Shown here: positions 18,293 to 26,136 of the stretch, piece after piece | How the letters are laid out: every line of letters starts with the position of its first letter | Position numbering within the stretch: position 1 is the stretch's first letter | NCBI GenBank assembly: GCA_944322755.1 | Contig: CALUPY010000022.1 | Span: 1-40,918 of the forward strand | DNA length: 40,918 nucleotides | Direction: 5' to 3' | Source: Candidatus Gastranaerophilales bacterium | Lineage (GTDB): Bacteria; Cyanobacteriota; Vampirovibrionia; Gastranaerophilales; Gastranaerophilaceae | The notes under the pieces: model-generated | Database searches by the model: none | The model's input: only the letters and a program-made list of their open reading frames with translations | Told to the model about the DNA's origin: nothing | Position numbers and translations under genes: made by a program

Positions 18293-19831
18293 ATGGTAAA
18301 AATTTCAGATAAAAGTAAAAAATCGCTTTCCGGATTTGCAGTCCCGAATTCCGGTGCATTTTCACTGGCTGAGGCGATGATTGCACTGTTAATAGCTGCT
18401 CTTATTCTTGCTGCGACAATGCCGGTTATTACAAAAAAACATCTCCTCCTCCCAACAAGAGGCCCGCACGGGAAATGGGCTTGCAAGGTAATTAACGGCA
18501 AAATGTATCATGCCACAGGTGCTGACCAGAATTCTCCTCTTCCGAGCGATGACTCAAAATGGAAAGAAGGTTGTGATTTTCCTGTATTACCCAGTAATGT
18601 TCCTTATATGCTGATTCAAACAATAGGCGGCGGAGGCGGAGGCAACCACGAATCCGGCAAACCTGAACTTAACCTGCCTAATCCGACAGGCGATACCTTT
18701 GATATTCCGGATGATGGACACAGTACATTCGAAATACCGGTAACAGGCGACTACGAAGTATCAGTCAGAGGCGAAAGAGGTGAAACCGGTTATATAGGCC
18801 CATGGCAGCTTAACGTTATTGTGGACAACACACTCGTCGACTCTTGTGAATATCCCGGTGCACCTCCGGAAAATGCTGTCGGCTCTGTAAGATATACAAA
18901 AAAATACAATGCCGGTGATGAATTGTGGATAGAACGCCAGAGCGACACAGAAATAGAAACTAATGCAAAATTATGCCAGAATAGTTCTATCTCAGGCGGT
19001 ACAGTTACACTTGCAGACGGCAGAGTATTGTATCCGGTAAGCTATACTTTTCAGGTTCCTCAGGTTATTGATGGTGCAAACGGGGACAAGCTGACCCTCT
19101 GGGAAAAAGACAGAAAAACCCAGCACAAAAACAGAGTCGTTGAAATTACCGGCAGTGCCGGCGGTATATACAGAAGCAGTACCGCAAACCAGAACTGCGA
19201 TATGATTAGATGTACTAACCGTTATGCTGAATTAAAAACCAGAAACGTATCAAACCCTAATAGTCTGGTTAAAAACTACGGTATGCCCGGAGGTTTTGAG
19301 CTTGGTGCCGGCGCTTCCACCTCTGTCAGACCTAAAGAAATTCTAGTTGAGTTAAAAGGTGGCTGCGGCGGTGCTGCCGGTACGGTAAACTCTATCCTCT
19401 ATCCCAGAATGGAAGATTACGGAGATATTCCGATAAAAATCGGCGACGGAGGTCTTGAAGGGCAGGACGGCGGTACAACAGTGTTCAATACCGTAACTGC
19501 CAGAGGCGGCAGCGGATGTTCCCAGACCACATCTCCCGGTGTCGATGACAAAGCAGGCATGGGCGGCGATGGTGCGGCTGCAGATACAGCGTCTAAAAAT
19601 GACTCTATAGGCGGAGCCGGCGGAACAGGAGGATTCAGCATGGCTAAAGCCGGCAACGGCGGCAACGGCAGAGGTCTCGGCTCAGGCGGTGGCGGCGGCG
19701 GTGCTGCTGTTAATCTTACAAAAGAACAAATAGATCAGCTTAAAAAGACTGATAAATCCCAAATTTATAATAAAACCACCTTTGGTATGGGCGGCAAGGG
19801 CGCGCCGGGCGGTATTATTGTTTCATGGTAG
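18293..19831 (+). CDS. Large prepilin-like protein C1
   Basis: 512 residues. A long 22-residue leader ends in Gly-Ala before FSLAEAMIALLIAALILAATM; the mature helix continues into PVITKKHLLLP. Next come the HGKWAC...GCDFPVLPSN module, QTIGGGGGGN, a predicted beta-rich region (IPVTGDYEVSVRGERGE), a central domain with several Cys, and the glycine-rich C-terminal domain GGCGGAAGTVNSILYP, IGDGG, ARGGSGC, GSGGGGGGAA. It ends GGIIVSW. AAGGA lies seven bases before the ATG. It is the last gene of cassette 1 and is followed by a strong terminator. Paralog of C2. The role is inferred from the prepilin signal only. Confidence 0.85.
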   Translation: MVKISDKSKKSLSGFAVPNSGAFSLAEAMIALLIAALILAATMPVITKKHLLLPTRGPHGKWACKVINGKMYHATGADQNSPLPSDDSKWKEGCDFPVLPSNVPYMLIQTIGGGGGGNHESGKPELNLPNPTGDTFDIPDDGHSTFEIPVTGDYEVSVRGERGETGYIGPWQLNVIVDNTLVDSCEYPGAPPENAVGSVRYTKKYNAGDELWIERQSDTEIETNAKLCQNSSISGGTVTLADGRVLYPVSYTFQVPQVIDGANGDKLTLWEKDRKTQHKNRVVEITGSAGGIYRSSTANQNCDMIRCTNRYAELKTRNVSNPNSLVKNYGMPGGFELGAGASTSVRPKEILVELKGGCGGAAGTVNSILYPRMEDYGDIPIKIGDGGLEGQDGGTTVFNTVTARGGSGCSQTTSPGVDDKAGMGGDGAAADTASKNDSIGGAGGTGGFSMAKAGNGGNGRGLGSGGGGGGAAVNLTKEQIDQLKKTDKSQIYNKTTFGMGGKGAPGGIIVSW

Positions 19832-19841
19832 ACAGAACCTC

Positions 19842-19877
19842 TTTGCTGCAAGTTTCTATGCTTGCAGCAAATTTTTC
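19842..19877 (+). terminator. Rho-independent terminator after C1
   Basis: TTTGCTGCAAG (19842-19852), an 8-base loop, CTTGCAGCAAA (19861-19871), then a T run. A perfect 11-bp stem closing cassette 1. Confidence 0.9.
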
Positions 19878-20015
19878 TATAGAATTATGAATTAGTATTA
19901 AACTGCTAATTTAATGAATTCAAATATATTCTAATAAATTTCAAATTTGGTATAGTTAGAGTATGAGTGTTTGGTGGAATTATAGTATTATGGCAGTAAA
20001 TTGGAGAAATTATGT

Positions 20016-20873
20016 ATGAATTATAAAAGAAAATTTAGAAAAATTAGTGCTTTTTCTCTTGCAGAAATACTTATTGTACTTGGTATTGCCAGTTTCATCA
20101 TTGTGGCAATGATGACAATTATCAGACCAAGCGATAAAGAGTTAAAACACCAGTATTACAAAGCTTATCATGTTCTCGCTACTGCCACATATAACCTCTA
20201 TCAGGACAGTCTCGGAGAAAACACAAACAATGCTAAAGTCAGCACCGGAACGCAATTCTGTCAGGATTTGCTGTTCTATATGAACACAACAACCCCTAAA
20301 TCATTACAGTGTAAAGGGGCTAATGTTTCTATAAAAGGAGATTCCTTCCCCGCAGAAAACATTCAGTTCACAGCAAGTAACGGTATGATTTTCTACTTTT
20401 CTCCAGATATAGTTGATGAAGATATCGGAACCCAGCGTATAGTATGGGTTGATATAAACGGTGAACGCGGGCCGAACACTGCTGTTTGGTCTAAAAACAG
20501 AGCTGCAGATATTGTTGCTTTTTCTGTTGTTGATTATGGTGAAGTTATTCCGCTCGGATATCCCAAAGTCGACAGAAGATATATGCTTGCTCGTGTTTAT
20601 GTGCCTGACGACGAAGATATAGAAGAAGGGTCTGAAAAAAGAAACCTGACTGACTTGTATTCTTTCTATAATGCCCAGCAGCTCGCATATGGCGGCAAGG
20701 TATTTAAATATGACACTTTCAGCTATCAGGACAATCCTGCTTTCAAAGACGGCGCTCTTGAAATTAAGCAGTCTGACGTTCCGGAAAATATGGCAATGCT
20801 TGAAGACTGTAAAGACCCTGACAATCCGGAAGATACCGAATTTTCAAGATGTTCCATAGAAATAGAAGATTAA
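20016..20873 (+). CDS. Type IV pilin/type II secretion pseudopilin-like protein D
   Basis: 285 residues from the ATG at 20016, with GGAG nine bases upstream (an upstream in-frame TTG at 20001 overlaps that site and is rejected). The 12-residue leader ends Ser-Ala, then FSLAEILIVLGIASFIIVAM with Glu at +5, followed by an amphipathic helix (YYKAYHVLATATYNLYQDS) as in pilins. The globular part includes a Cys pair (FCQDLL...LQCKG), VDINGERGPNTAVW, a signature of pilin-like proteins in this lineage, and an acidic tail. It lacks the glycine-rich domains and the terminal [ST]W of the A/B/C proteins. It stands alone between the two cassettes, bounded by terminators. It may be a shaft or adaptor subunit. 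Confidence 0.85.
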   Translation: MNYKRKFRKISAFSLAEILIVLGIASFIIVAMMTIIRPSDKELKHQYYKAYHVLATATYNLYQDSLGENTNNAKVSTGTQFCQDLLFYMNTTTPKSLQCKGANVSIKGDSFPAENIQFTASNGMIFYFSPDIVDEDIGTQRIVWVDINGERGPNTAVWSKNRAADIVAFSVVDYGEVIPLGYPKVDRRYMLARVYVPDDEDIEEGSEKRNLTDLYSFYNAQQLAYGGKVFKYDTFSYQDNPAFKDGALEIKQSDVPENMAMLEDCKDPDNPEDTEFSRCSIEIED

Positions 20874-20886
20874 TCATTACATATAT

Positions 20887-20923
20887 AAAAATCCTCTGAT
20901 AGTACTATCAGAGGATTTTTTTT
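20887..20923 (+). terminator. Strong Rho-independent terminator after D
   Basis: A 32-base perfect palindrome (AAAATCCTCTGATAGT and its complement, 20887-20918) running into a T tract up to 20923. It isolates D from cassette 2. Confidence 0.93.
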
Positions 20924-20942
20924 GTTCTGTTTTAGCTTGCTG

Positions 20943-20971
20943 TTTACAATATTTGCCAAAGACTGTATAAT
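20943..20971 (+). promoter_or_regulatory. Sigma70-type promoter of cassette 2
   Basis: TTTACA (20943-20948), 17-base spacer, TATAAT (20966-20971): a near-consensus housekeeping promoter. The predicted start near 20978 leaves a leader of about 150 bases before A2, containing a CGTTTC-N6-GAAACG hairpin (20980-20997) and short GATA repeats. Confidence 0.75.
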
Positions 20972-21001
20972 GAAACTGACGTTTCGTGCGAGAAACGAAA
21001 A

Positions 21002-21107
21002 GATAGATAGAAGTAATATTATATGGTTATTGAGTACGTATTCTTTAATACGGAAAATTAGCGCGCATTTATGATTTCAGGAATTACTTCCCGGAAATAG
21101 ATAGATA
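21002..21107. repeat. Degenerate GATA motifs in the A2 leader
   Basis: GATAGATAG at 21002-21010 and TAGATAGATA at 21098-21107 lie in the A2 leader. The second is 25-34 bases before the A2 start, close to the relative position of the (GATA)10 tract of A1. They look like contracted relics of, or seeds for, the same microsatellite. Confidence 0.6.
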
Positions 21108-21131
21108 CAATTAAGAATATTAGGAATAATT

Positions 21132-23012
21132 ATGAACGGAAAAAGATGTAAATTGGGATTTTCTATGGCAGAAGCCTTGGTAACAATGCTTGTTGTAGCA
21201 TTACTTGTTGCAGCTTCGGTGCCGGTTTTTACAAAAAAACACAGAACGATTGACGCCAATACGCAGCACGGCAAATGGGCTTGTAAGTATATTAATGGAG
21301 AGCTCCATTCAGCACGTGCTGAGAATATTGATGATGATTTACCTACTGACAACAAAGAATGGCAGAAAGGCTGCGTTTTTCCGGGTACAGGAAAAAACGT
21401 CAAATATCTCTACGTAGAAGTCTATGGTGCAGGCGGCGGCGGAAGTGAAGCCAAAGTAACGCCCTGGACAAACGTAAACAAACACATAAAATTCGGTGAA
21501 CCTGTACCGGTTGACAGTGTCTATAATGTCTATATAAAAGGTTCTGATGCAGGAACTCCCCAGTCCTGGGATGTAACCAATCCATATTACACAACAAATC
21601 ATCTTGGAAACTTAGGCTCTTTCTATGATGAGAAATACTACAGGGCAGAAACTGTATATTGCGAAACCTGCTTCAGTTCCGGTAATTGCTGCGGAAAATC
21701 ACATCACAGAAGATGGGATCCGACAGGCTGCAGAAGAAGTTACAGCTGTAATTGTCATGAAAGCTGTTATTATGACGACGACGATGACGATGATGATGAC
21801 GATAATGATAATGACCATTATTACAGACCTTCAAAACCTGATAAAGATTATGGCAGCGGGGATTACACCCCTCCGCCCTCTACCTCAAATCCAAGCAACG
21901 GCGGAGATGATGCCATCTGGCGTTTTCTGCCGGTTAAATCAGGTGTACTCACCGGAGGCGCTGTTAACTTGAATTGGTTTAATAAATATAAAAACGGGAA
22001 AGTTACGGGCGGTGCATATACCTGCCATACGACATGTTCCACTTGTTACGAAGTATACGGCTGTTATGTATACTCACACAGCACAAGCCAACCCTGTTAC
22101 TGTTCATTTAACCACGGCCAGCTGCCAAAAGCTGAAGGCGGTGCAGCATCAAATGCAGTAGAAGGCTATCTCAAAATGGTTCAGGGTGAGAGAGTCGACA
22201 AAATAGCACTCGGAACATATAAAGCATATCCGGATACAACGGTGAATGGCTATCCTGTTAGCGGAGGCGTAGACGCAGAAGGTTACAAATATGTATATGT
22301 CAATGCGTCCACATCTACAGGCGGCGTAGCCTGGCAGGAGAAAATTCTTGCACAACTAACCGGAGGTACAGCAGGACGTCTAGGAACTACCGGTTCTAAC
22401 TGCTGCTACAACTGCGGACGTCGCGGCCCGTTTCCTAACTCTGCAGGAGGTCGTCCGCATTGTGCTACCAACGGTAAGCCGGGCAAAGTAACAAATCTTG
22501 CGTCAGGATTTTCTCAAAAAGGAACATCGGTATCAGCAAAACCAGAAGGATTGTATGTTGATATTGATAAATTCGAATACAAAGTAGGCTGCCACGGACA
22601 GGCCGGCGGCATGACCGCATCTCTTCTGCCTGTTGCTAACTCCAGAAATTTCAAATTCCAGGTTGGTAAAGGCGGCCCCCAAAAAGACGGTAATCCAAAC
22701 GGTGAAGATACATTCTTCAGCTGGGTTACTGCGACAGGCGGAAAAGGCGCATTTAAAGGTTGTACTTCAGACACAACTGATGTAAATAAAGCTAAAGTTG
22801 CAAATAACGGTCAGCGTCTCAATGCTCTTGGACTAAAAGGTCTAAGCGACGGCGGTCGGGCCGGAACAGTCACAATACATGAAACAGAGTGCGATGGCGG
22901 TCCCTGTCGTGATTACAGCATTCCCAGACAACAGGATCAAGCACCTAAAAACAGATGGACTGTTGAAGAACCGGGTAAAGGCCTTCCGGGTATGATTGTA
23001 GTCAGCTGGTAA
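21132..23012 (+). CDS. Giant prepilin-like protein A2 with poly-Asp tract
   Basis: 626 residues, paralog of A1. The leader MNGKRCKLG is followed by FSMAEALVTMLVVALLVAAS. The first 115 residues are nearly the same as in A1 (HGKWACKYINGELHSARAE, GCVFPGTGKNVKYLYVEVYG), and so is the C-terminal domain (KVGCHGQAGG, NSRNFKFQVGKGG, GGKGAFKGCTS, ending GMIVVSW). The centre is different: a very Cys-rich stretch (about 175-212, CETCFSSGNCCG...SCNCHESC), a run of ten Asp followed by NDNDH (about 216-230), a Pro-rich linker, then another Cys-rich block (CHTTCSTCYEVYGC). Likely an exported tip or minor pilin with a replaced central module. AGGA lies seven bases upstream of the ATG. Function is inferred. 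Confidence 0.85.
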   Translation: MNGKRCKLGFSMAEALVTMLVVALLVAASVPVFTKKHRTIDANTQHGKWACKYINGELHSARAENIDDDLPTDNKEWQKGCVFPGTGKNVKYLYVEVYGAGGGGSEAKVTPWTNVNKHIKFGEPVPVDSVYNVYIKGSDAGTPQSWDVTNPYYTTNHLGNLGSFYDEKYYRAETVYCETCFSSGNCCGKSHHRRWDPTGCRRSYSCNCHESCYYDDDDDDDDDDNDNDHYYRPSKPDKDYGSGDYTPPPSTSNPSNGGDDAIWRFLPVKSGVLTGGAVNLNWFNKYKNGKVTGGAYTCHTTCSTCYEVYGCYVYSHSTSQPCYCSFNHGQLPKAEGGAASNAVEGYLKMVQGERVDKIALGTYKAYPDTTVNGYPVSGGVDAEGYKYVYVNASTSTGGVAWQEKILAQLTGGTAGRLGTTGSNCCYNCGRRGPFPNSAGGRPHCATNGKPGKVTNLASGFSQKGTSVSAKPEGLYVDIDKFEYKVGCHGQAGGMTASLLPVANSRNFKFQVGKGGPQKDGNPNGEDTFFSWVTATGGKGAFKGCTSDTTDVNKAKVANNGQRLNALGLKGLSDGGRAGTVTIHETECDGGPCRDYSIPRQQDQAPKNRWTVEEPGKGLPGMIVVSW

Positions 23013-23019
23013 TTTTGAG

Positions 23020-23055
23020 AGTATTAGCCATGTTTAAAATGGCTAATACTTTTTT
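23020..23055 (+). terminator. Rho-independent terminator between A2 and B2
   Basis: AGTATTAGCCAT (23020-23031), 7-base loop, ATGGCTAATACT (23039-23050), then TTTTT. A canonical terminator eight bases after the A2 stop, in the same place as the A1-B1 hairpin. It probably lets only part of transcription continue into B2-C2. Confidence 0.88.
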
Positions 23056-23083
23056 AATTTAAAAAGGGTTTAAAAGAGGAATT

Positions 23084-24496
23084 ATGAAAAGATATAAAAA
23101 ACATAGCGGATTTTCTCTTGCGGAAATGATTATGATATTACTTTTTGTGGCAATATTAGCGCTCGGCTCGGGCATCATACTGCCTAAAAAGCTGAAAGCA
23201 AAAGATCCTCTTGTACCCCATGGAAAATACATCTGCACCATCAGAGACGGGAAGGAAGTCTATTTTTTAACAACAAAAAGAAATGACCCTGTTCCATCCT
23301 TAGATAATGCAGGATGGAAAACCGGAAGCTGTCAGGCAAATTTTAAGGTTCCAAAATATGCAAATATTTTAAACGTAACTATGGTTGGCGGCGGCGGTGC
23401 AGGTAAAGACGCTTCCGTATCCTGGGATAAAGGAAACGATATTCCAAAAGGAGAATTGTACGTAAACGGAGACAACTACAATATAGAATACGAAGGCGTT
23501 TATCATATTACTATGTACGGTCAGTCCGGCGAATCTGCATGGCGTTCTCCCTGGAACGGAAATAATTGTATTGTAGAAACAGCAAATCCCGGCTATACAT
23601 ATAGATTCGAAGGTGACTTAAATCTCAAAAAGGGTGATGAACTCCGCATTGAAAAAGAAGAAAAAATAGACGGCACAACCACAAATTTCTTCTGCTCCGA
23701 CGGGAAATATAAACCACTTCCGAACGAATACAGTAAAGGAAAAGACGGCGGGGTTATTTCTTTAACACTTAACGGAAAAGTTATTGCCTCAATAAACGGA
23801 AGCAAAGCCGGTCAAACCAGGTGCAACGCCGGTGCATACGAATGTGAAAACAGATATATTGTATCACAGGGTGCAAACGGTTCTGCCAAAAAAGCTCCTT
23901 CAGGTTTTTCAAATTTAAAAATTTATGACCCCGCTAACGGTGCGAACAGACAGTTTGTGGAATTTGACGGTGTTGTATTTGTTGAATACTCAGACAGCAA
24001 AAACAATACGACCTCTACATTTACCCCCAACGGCGGATGCGGAGGCGGTGCAGGAAAAACGAATTCTACATTGTATCCTGTTTTGAGAGATACAATTCCG
24101 CCAATCGTTATAGGAAGAGGCGGCACCTCATCCCAGCCTTCCACTGCAACTATTTTTGGCTCATTCCCGGCATTAGGCGGTTCTACCGGAGATAACTGCC
24201 AAAATGTTTCAGCAACACAGGGTTCCTCAGGTGAAGCAGTGACCGCGGTAAAAGGATTGAGCTCTGTCCCCGGAGAAGGTGCGAAAGGCGGCAGTGCCGC
24301 AAAAGTCGACGGTGCCAATGCTTCTGTGTGGGGTGCAGGCGGAGGCGGGGGCGCCATTTATTACACTAAAACACCAACTTATGACAAATCTCTTTCCGCC
24401 GAAGAAAATAAAAAGCCTATTCAAAAAGGAGTAAGAAAATGGTATCAGGGTAAAGGCGGAAACGGCTCTGACGGTATTATCATTATTACCTGGTAA
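23084..24496 (+). CDS. Large prepilin-like protein B2
   Basis: 470 residues, paralog of B1. The 9-residue leader ends Ser-Gly before FSLAEMIMILLFVAILALGS; then LPKKLKAKDPLVPHGKYIC, the second module Cys, MVGGGGAGKDAS, a domain with FCSDGKYKPLPNEYSKGKDGG as in B1, and the glycine-rich C-terminal part GGCGGGAGKTNSTLYP, IGRGG, FGSFPALGG, GAGGGGGA. Relative to B1 it has an extra segment near residues 431-458 just before the last GGNGSDGIIIITW. AGAGGA supports the ATG. It follows the intercistronic terminator by 29 bases and precedes C2 by 21, so B2 and C2 are co-transcribed. Role inferred as for B1. Confidence 0.85.
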   Translation: MKRYKKHSGFSLAEMIMILLFVAILALGSGIILPKKLKAKDPLVPHGKYICTIRDGKEVYFLTTKRNDPVPSLDNAGWKTGSCQANFKVPKYANILNVTMVGGGGAGKDASVSWDKGNDIPKGELYVNGDNYNIEYEGVYHITMYGQSGESAWRSPWNGNNCIVETANPGYTYRFEGDLNLKKGDELRIEKEEKIDGTTTNFFCSDGKYKPLPNEYSKGKDGGVISLTLNGKVIASINGSKAGQTRCNAGAYECENRYIVSQGANGSAKKAPSGFSNLKIYDPANGANRQFVEFDGVVFVEYSDSKNNTTSTFTPNGGCGGGAGKTNSTLYPVLRDTIPPIVIGRGGTSSQPSTATIFGSFPALGGSTGDNCQNVSATQGSSGEAVTAVKGLSSVPGEGAKGGSAAKVDGANASVWGAGGGGGAIYYTKTPTYDKSLSAEENKKPIQKGVRKWYQGKGGNGSDGIIIITW

Positions 24497-24517
24497 ATCT
24501 ATAAGGATTAGATATAA

Positions 24518-26035
24518 ATGGAAATAAATATTAAAAAACAAGATATAATGCGACGACAAAACACAGGCTTTTCTTTGGCTGAGGCAATGATGGCATTGTT
24601 AATAGCTGCGTTGATACTGGCTGCAACCATGCCTGTTATAACAAAAAAACATTTAATCCTCCCCAAAAGAGGGCCTCATGGCAAATGGGCATGCAAACTT
24701 ATTAACGGTCAAATGTATTCTGCTACAGGCGCTGACCAAAATTCAACATTGCCGCCTGATAATAAATGGAAAAAAGGCTGTAAATTTCCTGTTTTGCCAA
24801 GCAATGTTGCATTTATGCTTATCCAGACAATAGGCGGCGGTGCCGGAGGAAATCCGCAGGAAGGTGAACCATCATTGACTTTTCTTGCCCCTACTGATGT
24901 TTTTGAAATTCCGGATTATGAGGATGGAACTCTTGAAATTCCGGTGTCCGGAGAATATGAAGTTACTGTAAAAGGCAACAGAGGCGAAAGCGGACAAATG
25001 AAACCCAGAGGTTTCAGAGCGAGAGTAGATGGTATAGTAGTTGCAGAATGTATATACGATGAAAGCAATATCCCTGCACCCGCAGGAAAAGACAATGCTT
25101 CCATACGCTTTCGAAAAAAATATGAAGCAGGAGATGAATTGTGGACAGAATCACTCGCTGACGACTCAATGGAGACCCAGATGATAATGTGCACAAATAC
25201 ATATGTACCCAATGCTTTAGTAACATACCCTAACGGCATGACAAAGAGAGTTAATTATACATTTCTTGTTATGAATTCGTATGCAGGAAAGAACGGAGAT
25301 ACTGTAAAACTTTGGGAAAAACAATATAAAACACAGAACAAAGGTATTGTTGCAGAGATAGAAGGAACCGGCGGCGGTATGTACCGGAGCAACTATAGTG
25401 CTGACAGCTGTAATTATATAAACTGCAACAGGTATATAGGTGTTCAACGAAAATACAGAACTGCAGCTGAACTTGTCAAATTAATGCCCTCGGGTTCGAC
25501 TATTATTCCGGGCTCCACAGAATCCTCGAGAGCCAGGGCAGCTGACACTATTGTTGAACTCAAAGGCGGATGCGGAGGTGAGGCCGGTACTGTCAATTCA
25601 ATCCTTTATCCGAGACAGGAAGAATATGAAAATACAATCCAAATAGGCCGTGGCGGAGCAGAAGGCAATGACGGAGAAATGACAAAATTTAACTGGGTAA
25701 CAGCTAAAGGAGGTTCTGGCTGTTCAAGCACTACTGACATCGGTATAGGTGATTACGCAGGCATAGGCGGCGACGGTGCAAATGCCGATACGGCCTCTAA
25801 AAATGATTCCATCGGAGGTAAAGGAGGCCGCGGCGGTATTAATATGGCAACACCCGGTAACGGAGAAAACGGCCGCGGTATGGGTTCCGGCGGCGGAGGT
25901 GGCGGAGCTGCCATTAATTTGACAAAACAGCAGATAGACAATTATAAAAATAAAAATCAATCGACAATAAGAAACAATACAAAATTCGGTATTGGCGGTG
26001 CCGGTGCTTCCGGCGGAATCATAGTATCCTGGTAG
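24518..26035 (+). CDS. Large prepilin-like protein C2
   Basis: 505 residues, paralog of C1 over its full length. The 17-residue leader ends Thr-Gly before FSLAEAMMALLIAALILAAT; AGGA upstream supports this ATG over the in-frame one at 24548. Shared elements are ITKKHLILPKRGPHGKWAC, GCKFPVLPSN, QTIGGGAGGN, IPVSGEYEVTVKGNRGE, YEAGDELWTE, then GGCGGEAGTVNSILYP, IGRGGAEGNDG, AKGGSGC, ASKNDSIGGKGG and GSGGGGGGAAINLTKQQID, ending SGGIIVSW. No terminator is apparent in the 100 bases after it. Structural or tip subunit of the same putative pilus-like machine. Confidence 0.85.
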   Translation: MEINIKKQDIMRRQNTGFSLAEAMMALLIAALILAATMPVITKKHLILPKRGPHGKWACKLINGQMYSATGADQNSTLPPDNKWKKGCKFPVLPSNVAFMLIQTIGGGAGGNPQEGEPSLTFLAPTDVFEIPDYEDGTLEIPVSGEYEVTVKGNRGESGQMKPRGFRARVDGIVVAECIYDESNIPAPAGKDNASIRFRKKYEAGDELWTESLADDSMETQMIMCTNTYVPNALVTYPNGMTKRVNYTFLVMNSYAGKNGDTVKLWEKQYKTQNKGIVAEIEGTGGGMYRSNYSADSCNYINCNRYIGVQRKYRTAAELVKLMPSGSTIIPGSTESSRARAADTIVELKGGCGGEAGTVNSILYPRQEEYENTIQIGRGGAEGNDGEMTKFNWVTAKGGSGCSSTTDIGIGDYAGIGGDGANADTASKNDSIGGKGGRGGINMATPGNGENGRGMGSGGGGGGAAINLTKQQIDNYKNKNQSTIRNNTKFGIGGAGASGGIIVSW

Positions 26036-26136
26036 GTATTATGCTTTGTTGAAAATAATTTGATTAGAATTAACTATGATATTCCTTCAATAATATAGTA
26101 TAATATATTGGACTTATTATTGGAGGAATATTTTAA

